From the NCBI GenBank assembly GCA_013396995.1, contig VWZP01005658.1:3100453-3164452 (forward strand): DNA of 64,000 nucleotides, read 5' to 3'. Position 1 is the stretch's first letter. Every line of letters starts with the position of its first letter. This DNA comes from Dicaeum eximium (lineage: Eukaryota > Chordata > Aves > Passeriformes > Dicaeidae). The translations under genes and the position numbers were made by a program. Positions 12,801-24,200 of the stretch are shown here, in pieces. A model generated the notes under the pieces. It did not search any database and was not told the DNA's origin. It saw nothing but the letters and a program-made list of their open reading frames with translations.

Positions 12801-15800
12801 TATTCTTTCTCTGAAAGAAATACGTGTTCACTTCTCACTTCTATAGCTCTAGGGATTTACATTGTTCAAGAACTGTACTAGCTTCAATCATTTCCCAATT
12901 AAAAACAAGAAACAAACAACCAAGCAAATAAAAAGGGCATAAAAAACCAGTCCTGATCAGTGCCATGGAAAAACCACAGTGGGGTATCAGCCCTTCCTCT
13001 TCCAGAGGCTTTGCTGTGTCTCAGTGCTCTGCTTGGACATCCCTCCAGCCCTGGTGCTGCTCTGCCATTGCCATCCTGCTCCCACAGATTCACAAGAAAA
13101 AACGAGGAGCTCTAGCTGGATTTCTTAATTACCAAGTCAGAAAAGGTTCATTTGCTCCCATCCTCAAGGAAAGAGTGTCCTTAATTCTGAATTTCAGCAT
13201 CCTTTGAGATGAGCATCCTTTCAATCAGCAATTGTCTTATTTATCCTAAATGTGAAGCTCATCCAAAACACCAGAATTGTGGGCCTGTGCTCTCTCAACC
13301 CTTGGCCTCTGTGGTCTCACTCTCAAATTACACCTCCTGCTTTGCAGGAAATAGATAAATTAGCACTTTAGGCCCAAGTATTTTGCTAACTTCTTACTGG
13401 TTCTCATGTACCCACAAGCAGAGGGCATGCTGAAGCCATGTGCAAAACCTTGTTCTAGCTGAAATTAATCCTTACATTAGCAACCTGCACTCACAAATGC
13501 AATCAGTGCCAGTTCTGCAGGAAATCTGTCAAAAATACACCTGTCCCTGTACTTGACTACTTTTTGACTGCTAGCTTAGGAGAACTTACCATGGAATTTT
13601 AATTCCAAGCATGAGGCTGGGCAGGTATTAGAGCTACTTGGAACATTGCATGTGGGGACATCTCAGCTAAGGAACCTTGACTTTATTTTTGGCTTTATTT
13701 TGAATACATATGTTTTAATGAAAGCTCTCATTTTGGTTGTACATGAAGAAAAGACCCTTCAGGAATAAAGTCTGCAACTAGAAGCCCTTTTTAAAGAGAG
13801 CTAAAATTGTGCAAAAAAAAAAAATTGTCTTCAGGCTGTGGTATTTTGATGACATTCCTCAAGTGCCATCTCAGGGTTCTGGCCATAAAATACTCCATGT
13901 AAGGAATATTTTTGTTGTCTCAATGGCCCCAAAGTTTTTCTCTCCTCTGCAATATAATCTCTATTTATTTATTTTGAGCTTCTGATTCCCAGCATTTAAA
14001 TGCTGCTATAGCATTTTGTTCCTCTGATAGCAAAAATAAATAAAAATGGAAACAGCTTGCCAAGAAAAGATCCATTTATTTGCTCAAAAAACATTTCAAG
14101 AACACCTGCACAGCTACTTTGGAAACATACTGGGATGTCCATTCAGCCTTTCCTGCTTGTGTAACTTCAGGTAGATTATGTCTGCCTAATGTTGGAAAAC
14201 AGAGCATTTCCCATACCGCTGTGTTCAAACTAAAGAACATCTCATTTTTCCTACTTTTGCTATTTGACCAACTAACATGGATCAATTAATTCATGTGAAG
14301 TTCATATTCATCTGCCTTTTGTCAGTAATATTTAGAGAAAAACGAAGCCATGCCTGTGTACTCTTCTCTGTGCCCTAATTTTCAGAAAAAAGGATAATTT
14401 TTTTCAGTATGAGCTGCACAATGAAAAAACCCTATTTGCAGAACAAGCCAAGCTACAGCCAGGCTACAGAAAAAAATGAAGCATGGCTTTGTGTTCATAC
14501 ACATACACTGATGGATAATGAGATGAAGACTAAAAAGCCCTTGCCAGACAGACCAGAGCAGTGAAACATGGCAGGGGGCACCTGCTCCAACAGCCACAAG
14601 CTCAGGGTGAAGGGCTCACCTGTGGGATCCCAGAAACTGCTCCTGCCTGGAGCCCTCCATGTCCATCTCATCCCACTGGCTGCACAGACTACTAGAAGAA
14701 AATCAGGAAACCCCATCTGTGCTTTTTTACAGAGCACAGCTCCGCAGAGCTCTGAAGAAGCAGTTTAAAAATATGCACTTCAAGAACACTTGAGAATAAA
14801 GATCCCTTGTCTCTGTCTCCCTTGCTCCTGCCTCCGTTCATGCAAAAGCCATTGGCCACCCATGCTTATTTTTTGTCCCTGGAAAGCTGACATCTGGCAC
14901 ACACACGAGATGTGAAGGGGATGCTTGGATGGAGAGACGTGCACTGTATGCCTGAGTGATTTTAACACAGGCAAGGAGGCTCAGAGAACTAAAAGTTCAC
15001 AGCACACCTGGCCAAAATGCTCTCATGTAGACTAACACATGTGATTGAAGTATAAGAACTGAGAATTTCCTCTATTTTCAAGTAACTATATCAAAATCTC
15101 CAGTTTACAATTTCTGATGGCACAGCACAGTCTGTGACAGCTGGATCTAGAAATTCTGTGGCAAATCACTATTTTATACACCAGGACCTATCCTACTTTG
15201 TGGTATGTGTTTTAAACAATGACAAAATGCTTGAAATAGCTCCCTGGTAATGTCCTTGGAAATATCCCTGGTAAATCATAGTGCACAAAAGTGATTCACA
15301 GATGATGAGTCTCTAAATCTGGCTGTGCCACAAGTTCATTGTTGCACTCTATACCCACCCACCTCATACATTCTCCCAGCACTGCCAAAGATAAAACTAG
15401 CTTCTAGTAGCTTATACTTATTACTTTCTGCCCCAACTTCTCAAGCATTCTATTTATTTCATGCTGGAGTACCTTCCTTTAGAAGGCAGCTCTTACAGAA
15501 ATGCCTTAATTGTATCATATCTATGTTAGAAGTCTCTGAAGAAAAAGCAAGTTAATCCCCCTCAAATCTTCATCTCTCATAAGCTCAGAGACTTGATATA
15601 ATTCAGTAGCTAAAACATCAGAGGAGTTAATCCTTAAAAAGCACACTCCATTTTCTCTAAGCTCTTTATACACATCCTGGGGACATCTAAGTTGGATCAA
15701 ACTCTAGCAGTACACCCTAGATTTTTCTTTAATCAGTGTGCTTACTGTGGGACCAGAGCAGGATGCAGCTCGCTCTCTCTGGTACCCTCACCAATTCCAT

Positions 15801-18237
15801 CTCTCCATCCTGACTGCTACCACAAAAGGTGGAGAAGGACCAATTGTTGAAATATGAGCACAACCTGAACACACCTTCCCCTTACAGAAGTGATAATTGC
15901 TACCAGTCAGCAATTTGCTTTAAGGAACAAAGACCTGAGCAGTTATTCTGCTGCTAGAGACATGGAGAAGTGGAAAGCAGCAAGGCTGCAAACCTCCTCC
16001 TCACACACTGACAGTGGATGGATGACTGAACATTGAGAGAGACCAGAACTCAAGTCTGAGAAAGCTTAAAGCCTCAAGTGTTAGAAAGCACTCTGAAGGG
16101 TAGGTCCTGATGTTTTAAAGTATTAAATATGGTAAACCATCTCATGGGCTTACATTACTGCTCACACTGATTGTCATTCCAATTCAGGCTCTGAAAATGC
16201 AAAGCTTTCACGCCCTGTCTACACTACAGACATGGTAGCAAGGAAGTAGCTTATAATAAATTTATTCTGCTCCCTTCTCCCTCTCTCTGATCTCCTCTCT
16301 CAACAGACTGCAGAAACAAAATGGTGCAGAGTCACTGGTAATTGAGCAACTCCTTTCACTACTAAGCCAAATTCTGGGAAATAGGAGAACTCTGGGTTGA
16401 GGCCAGTTCCTCAGTCTGTTACTATATGACTACACATCTCCCTTGCCAACCTCAGGCACTCAGACATTCACCAAGCATAAAGCAGAAGTAAGTGGAGCAG
16501 GCAAGTGCAAAGGGATCAATATTGAGGACCCACAAGCAGGTTTTTTCCAGAAAGCAGAGTTTTCTCCACTGCCTAAGCAGCACAGCATCACCCCAGGCCA
16601 GGAGCCTCCTCGCTGGCCAGGCTCTCAGCTTTGCTGCTTCTGCAGCTGCACTTATGCCAGTACAGGCTGTAATCATGCTGACTGAAATCCTGCTTTTGAA
16701 CTGTTGCCATCCTCTATTAAATAACTTAAGACTAATATGATTTTATCAGAGAGCTGATCTTACATTTGATCCTTCTGCAAAATAATCCTGAGGGGCTTTG
16801 CTTTAACATAGCCAAAACAGCTCTTGTGAAGTGAAGATTAATCCAGAAAACTCACTTTCCAGAAGCAAAAAATTACCAAGAGAAAAAGATGAGCCTGCAT
16901 TTAACAGCCTTAGCATCATGCCAGGATATCAAGTGCTTCTCAGACCTCCTCCTGTTAGTTTAGGATTGAGGTGCTGTAGGAACACAGTTCTGTGCAAACA
17001 GCTGCAATTGTGTGGGGTGAATTCTGAGCTTTCACCCATCCCTTCCCCATTCTGCCCTTCCCCAAGCCCTGAAATACAATAAAAGACAGCCACCACCCTC
17101 TAAGTGGGATGCACTTACACAGATTTGACCCATATGTCAAACAGGAAGAGAATTACACACAGAAGAGAAAAAAAAAAGATGAAAAAGTGCCAAATATTTC
17201 ACTGAAGAAAATAAAAGCTTCTCTTTCCATTTGTATTTAAGGTTTGGACTAAAGTTCTTCAGCACTATTGAGCAAGACTATCTGCTTTATTAGATTCCAA
17301 GTAACTTCTTAGATTGAGATACAGAAAGCATTTGGGACACCATGTTGGAAACCCATTTAAGTGGCACTTCCACCATCTAGGTACAACAAAATCCTGGCAG
17401 CATAATTTAACTACTTATTCTTGCAACTCTACAGTTAACACTACAAGTGCAAATCTCATCTCTAAAAGCTACCAATATAAATTCTACAAATCTATTTTGT
17501 GAAAGCTCTGCCCTCCACTTTGTAGTCTGCTGTGAATCAAAAAAATCCCAAAAAAAGTAATAGTCAAGTAATTTATTTGACACCTCAGTTATAGGGGCTG
17601 CTGAGACAGCCTTGTCCTCCCTTCCACTCACAAAAATAGAAGAGCAGCTTACTCTGCCATGCAAGAAAGTGAGAATTCAGGGAGGCAAAGATTCAAAAAA
17701 ATACTTGCTCATTCCAGAACTGAATCCACTGAAGACCATATCAGAAATAAATCAAATAAAACTGAAGCTCTTCAAAAAACTCACTGCATTACCTGAAGAG
17801 AAAAATCTAAACCAGTTCTTTCAAGCAGAAAAACAAAAGCAAAACTGGTTGCATGCACATGGGAGGAAAGTACAAGGGTCCCTGCTAGATTTTCTGTCTC
17901 TTTAATATCTTTAACTGTTGCAAAAGAGAAGCCCTGCATTGAATTAGCATTAGCATGAATACAGCAGATGTGGGGGAAAAGTCATTATAAAGAAACAGGC
18001 ACAATCAAATAGATTTCATTACTATTGCCTCACTGAAAAAAAATCTATATTCTTTTGGGGCTTGTCATAGTCTTACTCCTACCCACTCACAGTAAGCATG
18101 AAACAGTGATCCTTTGGGAACAAGAACATGAACTGACAAATTACTTGTTGAACAGTGATGTTAAAGGAGATTATATGTGTAAAACACAACTAAAAGCACT
18201 GAACATTTCTTAGGAGTACAGCTGAAATAGTTCACAA

Positions 18238-18302
18238 TTTCATGAACTATTATTTCATAATAGTTCATGAAATAATTTCATAATAGTTCATTATTTCATG
18301 AA
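18238..18302. repeat. AT-rich compound palindrome
   Basis: Two overlapping inverted repeats. A 16-bp arm (TTTCATGAACTATTAT, 18238-18253) is followed after 3 bases by its exact reverse complement (18257-18272). A 13-bp arm (TTCATGAAATAAT, 18264-18276) pairs exactly with 18290-18302. The site could extrude as a cruciform. It lies about 2.8 kb past the PLOD2 stop, with no gene nearby. Confidence 0.9.
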
Positions 18303-20014
18303 ATATGAAAATAAAACCAAGCTATATTCAGTATTTTTAAGCAAAAAGAGATTTCAGAAATCTATTGCCTATATACTCCTCTCTTACCCACACCACAGTC
18401 ACTCCAAACACTTAACAGTGAAAAGTAAAGCTAGATGAAAGCAGAACAAACAAAATACTTTACAAATGCCTCATCTGTTGCAGAGCACCCTTGTGTCCCT
18501 GTACTCCCAAGGTTTCTCATACACTGCTGGAATTTAGGTTGCTGCTGCATCTTCTATGCCCCAAGACAAACTTTGCTAAAGAGACAAGAGAGTCTAAGTT
18601 CTTTTAAAAGTAATGAAATACAGGAAGAATCTTCTAATAGTGGCATTTCTGTTTAGTCTATGTGAGTTCATATCCTCACATTCCAACAGCACAGCAAAGC
18701 TTTCAGAACTAATTCAGGTGAATGGTTCAGAAAAAATTTCTTTTCCTGGCATGAGTGAGCTCCCAAGGAGTTACTGAGAACACTGCCATACCTGTTGCTG
18801 TCCACTTGAAAGGCATCTGCCACCCTTGGCAAATACTTTGTTGAAAGAAGAAATAAGAGAGAACGTCAGTAACTCGAGCACGGCAAACACATCTTCCCTT
18901 ACAGCAAATGTGCAGCACAGTAAACACAGAGTTAAATGTCACTAAGAGACAGTAAAGTAAGAGTGGCAAACACAAAACTGTAGCAGTAAATAATGCCCTC
19001 GGGGTTTTCTTGAGGCAAAATATACACTAAAAAAAGAGAAATTTTGCTGAGGATTACAGAATAATTGAAATACAAAGTTATGAGGGGGAGGGAAATTCTG
19101 CTGAAATGCAGGAACTCCCTTGTGTTACAGGATAGTATTTTTGTGATTTTTTTCCCAAGAAATTTCCTCAAAACAATAAACTGTCTGTTAACCGATCCAA
19201 TGGTAAAAAATATTATTCCATTCTAAGTTAGCCTAAGAGACCACAGACAAATGCTCAGAAAAAGATGACTAACAAAGGCTGGTTTTATTTTGAAGACCTG
19301 AAGATTTTCTTATCTGTAAGGTTTGTCTAAGCACAGGCAGTAGAGAGAGACATTGAGAGCTGTTCCACACCAGGAAACAAAACTGAGGGATAGCAAGCCC
19401 CAAATATTAGCCTGAAAAGGAGGAAAGTTGACAGTGTAAAGAGAAATTAAAAGAAAGCAAAAATATTCCTGTCGAAGGCCATTCTTTTTCAAGCCAGCCC
19501 ATTTTAATACATTATTGAGTTAACTCACTTTGATGTATTTGCTTCGGCATAACTTTAAACACAGCTACAACTCATTCCTCAAAACTGCAGAACAGCAAAA
19601 TAAGCAGATGTGGTTATTTGCAGTAAAAGAAAAATCTTTGTCTCCTAATCCTGTGAGCTGCAAATAAAGTTTAGTTTCTGTTTAGAAAATGTGACATAAA
19701 GCTTCTTCAAAGATACACAGTTAGAAAGTGAAGTACTGTTTAGATCATCAAACAGCCTCCATATAAAAACAAACCCAGGAACCATCACTCCTGCTGGGGT
19801 CGTTCTGAAAGTGCAATGCAAGGCTTGGTACACAGGAAATAATGAAATAATTTCGTTATTATTCACTGAAATAATTTCAACAGCAAACAACCCAAAATCT
19901 GACACGCCCATCTCCCATCTACAGATCATTAGAAAATATTTGGCATTAGATCAGTTTCTTTATGAACAGTCACAAATGCAAAGAAACTACCTGATACAGT
20001 CAAGTAAAAGCTGC

Positions 20015-21087
20015 TCCATTAATTTTAAATTACCCTTTATTTTTCACAAGGTTTTCCAACACGTCGTGCATTTTGGCATGGTAGACTTTGAGACAGTTAG
20101 CTTCAAGTTTCTTTAAATTACAAACAGTAGATACAGTAGGAATATTTTAAACCAATTTCTTTAAAATAAATGTCAAGTTAAGACCCTTAGCTTTAAAAGA
20201 GACTGCCACCATTTCATTTTCCTGATACAAAATTCAAGTAATTTTAAGAGTAGAAAACTGTCCCTATAAAACATCCTATTAAAATTTACCAGCGTTCTGA
20301 AAATAAGCATCAAATTCCCATTATCCCTTGGGTGCAACTACACATTTAGAAAAATAACTCACTTTAAACAAAGGCCACTTGCTGAAGAAAAGTAAGCTTT
20401 CAACAGGGTAAGTTCTCAGAACAAATGATAAAACATTTTCTCCTTATATAAAGGATTTAATCCTTGTTCCATCTCTGCAATTAATTTATTTTTTTACTTC
20501 TAAGGGTGTACATTTCAGTATTGACAATGAATTAAGAGACCAGGTGACAGCAACATTTTCCCTTCAGTATAAACCAGCATATGGAATTATTGCTTACCAG
20601 AAACAACTGTAAACAAGATTCATTTGATTTTGTTTTTGTGCTGTGATTTTTCTTTCATTGGTTGGTACCAAATATACAGACCAAATATACAGACCACCAA
20701 ACTTCAGCTGTGTCACTTTACTGAATGAAAACCACAACAAATTTTTCCGGTGATTTTGTATTTAGCATTGCTCGGGGTTTGGGCTTTTTTCAACGAAGAA
20801 ATGGGTTCACTGTGCTTTTCCATTTTCTCTCCTTACCCACTCTTTAGGATAGCAGAATGGAAAAACAAGTAGGACATGTTTACTTTGGGACTCAAGGCTC
20901 AGAGCAGATATCAAGGAATCTCCAACAATATTAGAACATTTTCTGTTTTCCTCCTTTTAGCCCAAAGTACCTCTGCGGTGTAGTAACTTAAAGTTTCTTT
21001 TATCACCATCTTCCAGAAGAGATCTATAAATAAATGTTTATGTAAAGAACACTGCTCTTGAAGAGGACAAAATAAAATAAAATAAAA
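20015..21087 (-). other. Probable PLOD2 3' UTR with poly(A) signal candidates
   Basis: AT-rich sequence after the stop codon without coding potential. On the minus strand, AATAAA hexamers occur at 20485-20490 and 20036-20041, with a further one at 19284-19289. A roughly 1-kb UTR ending just below 20036 would match the recalled size of vertebrate PLOD2 3' UTRs, but sequence alone does not decide the end. A short TTTTA repeat (21070-21088) lies directly after the stop. The left limit given is a guess. Confidence 0.5.
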
Positions 21088-21243
21088 TTAAGGATCAATA
21101 AATGATACTGCAATGTATCTTGTGCCATTCAAGATAGGAAGTCCTTCGTGTAAATGTGTAAGTCTTCCTGGGTGCATGAAGCTCCATCCTTTCCTGGGAG
21201 ACTCAATGGAGCAGTTGTACCTAAGGAATTTACATCCACCTCC
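21088..21243 (-). CDS. PLOD2: PLOD2 exon 19, C-terminus and stop
   Basis: 156 bp of coding sequence after acceptor CCACAG, encoding G-G-G-C-K-F-L-R-Y-N-C-S-I through Y-I-A-V-S-F-I-D-P and a TAA stop. It supplies the third iron ligand (second His of T-H-L-H-E-G) and the 2-oxoglutarate arginine (N-G-T-R-Y). N-C-S and N-G-T are sequons. There is no C-terminal KDEL; LH enzymes stay in the ER through a C-terminal region instead. The noncoding part of the exon continues leftward as 3' UTR. Confidence 0.98.
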   Translation of the reverse strand, partial: GGGCKFLRYNCSIESPRKGWSFMHPGRLTHLHEGLPILNGTRYIAVSFIDP

Positions 21244-24200
21244 CTGTGGTAAAAACACAAACACAATAAACCCCAAACATTTATCTTGTGTTTTAATAAA
21301 TTCCTTTTTATAAATCCATTACTTAAAAGAATTTGCTATTATTAATAGGCTGGGTTTTCTTCTTTTACCATCCCTTAGCAAGGTTGTTTACATTACACCA
21401 TCTTTAGAGCATTAATTAACAGAAAAGCATTTGCAATCAGATTTCCCCTTGTCTTGCTTTAGCATTCACTGGATAACAACTCAATCATGCAACAAATCTG
21501 ACAACAGATCTTCAATAACTTCACTGTGGATTCTACCAGAGAGAAGCAAATTGTGTTCACAGGCCTTGTTTCAGGACTGCAACCCTATCCAGGACAGCAT
21601 CTAAGCAAATCTTAAATGAATTAATCTGGCTGCTGATTTTAAACTGAAGGTATGCTTTCTAAAATAAAATAGTAAGTGTGGCAAGCACATTTATTGGTGT
21701 TAAGGACTGTGAATGATACAGGCTTATAAACACAACAGGTTAAATTTCTCTGTAAGTAAAAGTTGGATATTATTGCCACTGCCCTGCCCAGCTCCACACT
21801 CTGGAGACTGTTTTATTTGAATCAATATCAGACTAGAAAATAATTTAGCTCAAAAAAACCTAAAAAGATACAAGATCTAAAAATTTTTGTTCTGTGGCTG
21901 ATCTAAAAAAGAATAATTTTAAAAATTCTACAGAAAAGAAGCCACTTGAGTGAACTTGGCACTATTTAAACTCTTTTGAAAAATTGGTTTTCACTGTACA
22001 GAAACGAAGCATTTCAGAAATGTTAAAAATGAAATTACTAACATCTCCTAAGTTTTTCTTCAAACCCCTTCTCTCCCACCATCTGAAACCAGTTTGATCA
22101 ATTCAGCCTGACTGCATCAACAGTTCTGGGTCCTGGAACTGAGCAAATTTAGTACTTGTCAAAAAGCCACAAGGCATAATGTATCTCAATTTGTGATGTG
22201 CAGCTTTTCCTTCTCAGCTGGGTCTCTAAGTATATGTGTTTGGGCTGTGATACTTGATACCCAAAGGACAAGATTTTTTAAGCCAATAACTTACCTGAAA
22301 GTCCTCCCCTACTTTGTTGAGGGCGATGTTGATGGTGAATGTGGAGGAGTCATGGTGAGGTCTGAGCGACCGCTGTCTGTCAGGGCTGTATTTTACAACA
22401 AAATTCAGTAGAGCATAGCCCTGCAACAAAATATACAGCCAGACTTCAAGCTGTGAACTGCCAAGTCACACACAGGATTCTTGGGATTTTGTTTAAAGCT
22501 TAGTTAAAATAAAAATTCAACCACACTCATCTTTAACTACTGCTATGTCACATACAAACTTCCCAACCAAACCAAAGAGGTATATTCATTAAAATGATTA
22601 AATTTGTTCACCCCATGGAGTAATTTCTGCAAAAGCTTTTAACCCATACCTTGGTATAATAGCCAGCAAAGACTTTTAGTGTTACTGGGGCAATGAACTC
22701 TCGTATGAAATGCAGCCATTCATTATCCAGTCCTATTTGCTTCATATGAATGTCATCAGTTGGGACATTTTCATAACCTCCAGAAATGCGGCTGTCCTGA
22801 TGAAAACACCACAAACAGCTTGGAAATAGGAACATGGAATGTTTCTGACATTTCAACAAATATTTATTTGAAATCTGCATAATCACAGAACTGCAACAAA
22901 GCAATGTTTCAGTGGCTGTCTGTACAGCAATTCCACAGCTAACTGTCAAGGAAAAAAGTGTGCTGAGATATTAGTGAGGAAAAATTGGAAGTTTTTATAG
23001 GATGAGTCAATATTTGGATGTGTTGCCTGTAAATAAAAGGGCTTCTTGGGACAATAAGTTTTATTTACTGAGTTGCAGATGCAACAGATATTCTATCAGA
23101 TCAAGAGACTACAGGCCTCAACTTGACAGGGTAGTAAATGTTGAAATAATTTGAAGATAAAAGTATGTTAAAATTCTTTCCAGAGGCTCCTACCTACACT
23201 ACAACTGTGACTATAGTTTCTCATTATACTTCATTTCTGAATAAGAGAAACATTCCTCTGATTTTAGTGGTAGTTAATAAGTACCTTGAATTCTCTGAGA
23301 ACATTGACACAATAGCTCATAACATTTTCAGGGAGCTCCTTAGGGGACAAGTCTGACAAATTAGGTAAATGAGGTAAATGAGTAAAACTTGTCTGAACAG
23401 TTCTCAGCAGCTATCCAAAATCATCTTTGGGTAACTGTCAGGTACCTGCTGCAGAGCTGCACCACTGTCAGTGTCTGATTTGCTAATTCAAAGTCTGCAC
23501 TGGGTTTATGTGGCACAGCTTGGGTAGCAGGGGCTGCAGGGATGGCCTTTGTGAGAAGCTGCTGGAAACCTCCCCTGTGGAGCCAAAGCCAAGACACAGC
23601 TGGCACTGGCCAAGGCTGAGCCCAGCAGGGACAAAGACAGCACCTCTGTGGTGGCAGTGCCCTTAAGAAAGGGGAATAGGTGGGGAGAAGGTGTTTTTAA
23701 GATGTTTCATTGCTCATTATATTACCAATGGAATGATCTCTCCATGTCCTTACCTCTCAAGTCAAACTTTTTTTGACTTTCTCTCTCCTGTCCAGTTGAG
23801 GGCAGTGACTTTGGTGGGTGCCTGGCATCCAGCCAGGGTCAGCACACACAACATTAATGGAAGAATGCCTCTAAATCTACTGCAGAAGCAGCCACATGGT
23901 AGACTAAACTAAGCACTTCATACCACAAAGCAGATGTTTCAGACCATTGGCAATTGTTGGGATGCTTGTTTGTTGCAGTACACTTTGACTTACTGTTGTA
24001 AAAGTAGTTAAGATAACTCATTAAGATTACATTTATATAGGCTGACACTTACTTGGTGTTTTCCACCAGACCATTGCCCAAAATGTTCCATTTCTTCTAC
24101 TAATTCATCACAGGCAGTGTCAGAAAATATGGGAAACCAAAACACATCTGGACATGGCTACAAAAAAACCCCAAACAATTAAAAACTTGATTCTCAAGCA

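Larger units (their letters stand above)
5468..20014. other. Gene-free intergenic DNA downstream of PLOD2
   Basis: Contains the CpG cluster (9765-9830) and the palindrome (18238-18302). The longest open frame (179 codons, minus strand, 7653-8192) has no family resemblance and overlaps several other open frames in a GC-richer stretch, the pattern of chance. I see no exon series, tRNA or recognisable microRNA here. Confidence 0.65.

Noticed and set aside
21070..21088. AATAAA-like repeats next to the stop codon
   Set aside because: They are on the plus strand; on the transcript strand they read TTTTATT and are not poly(A) signals.
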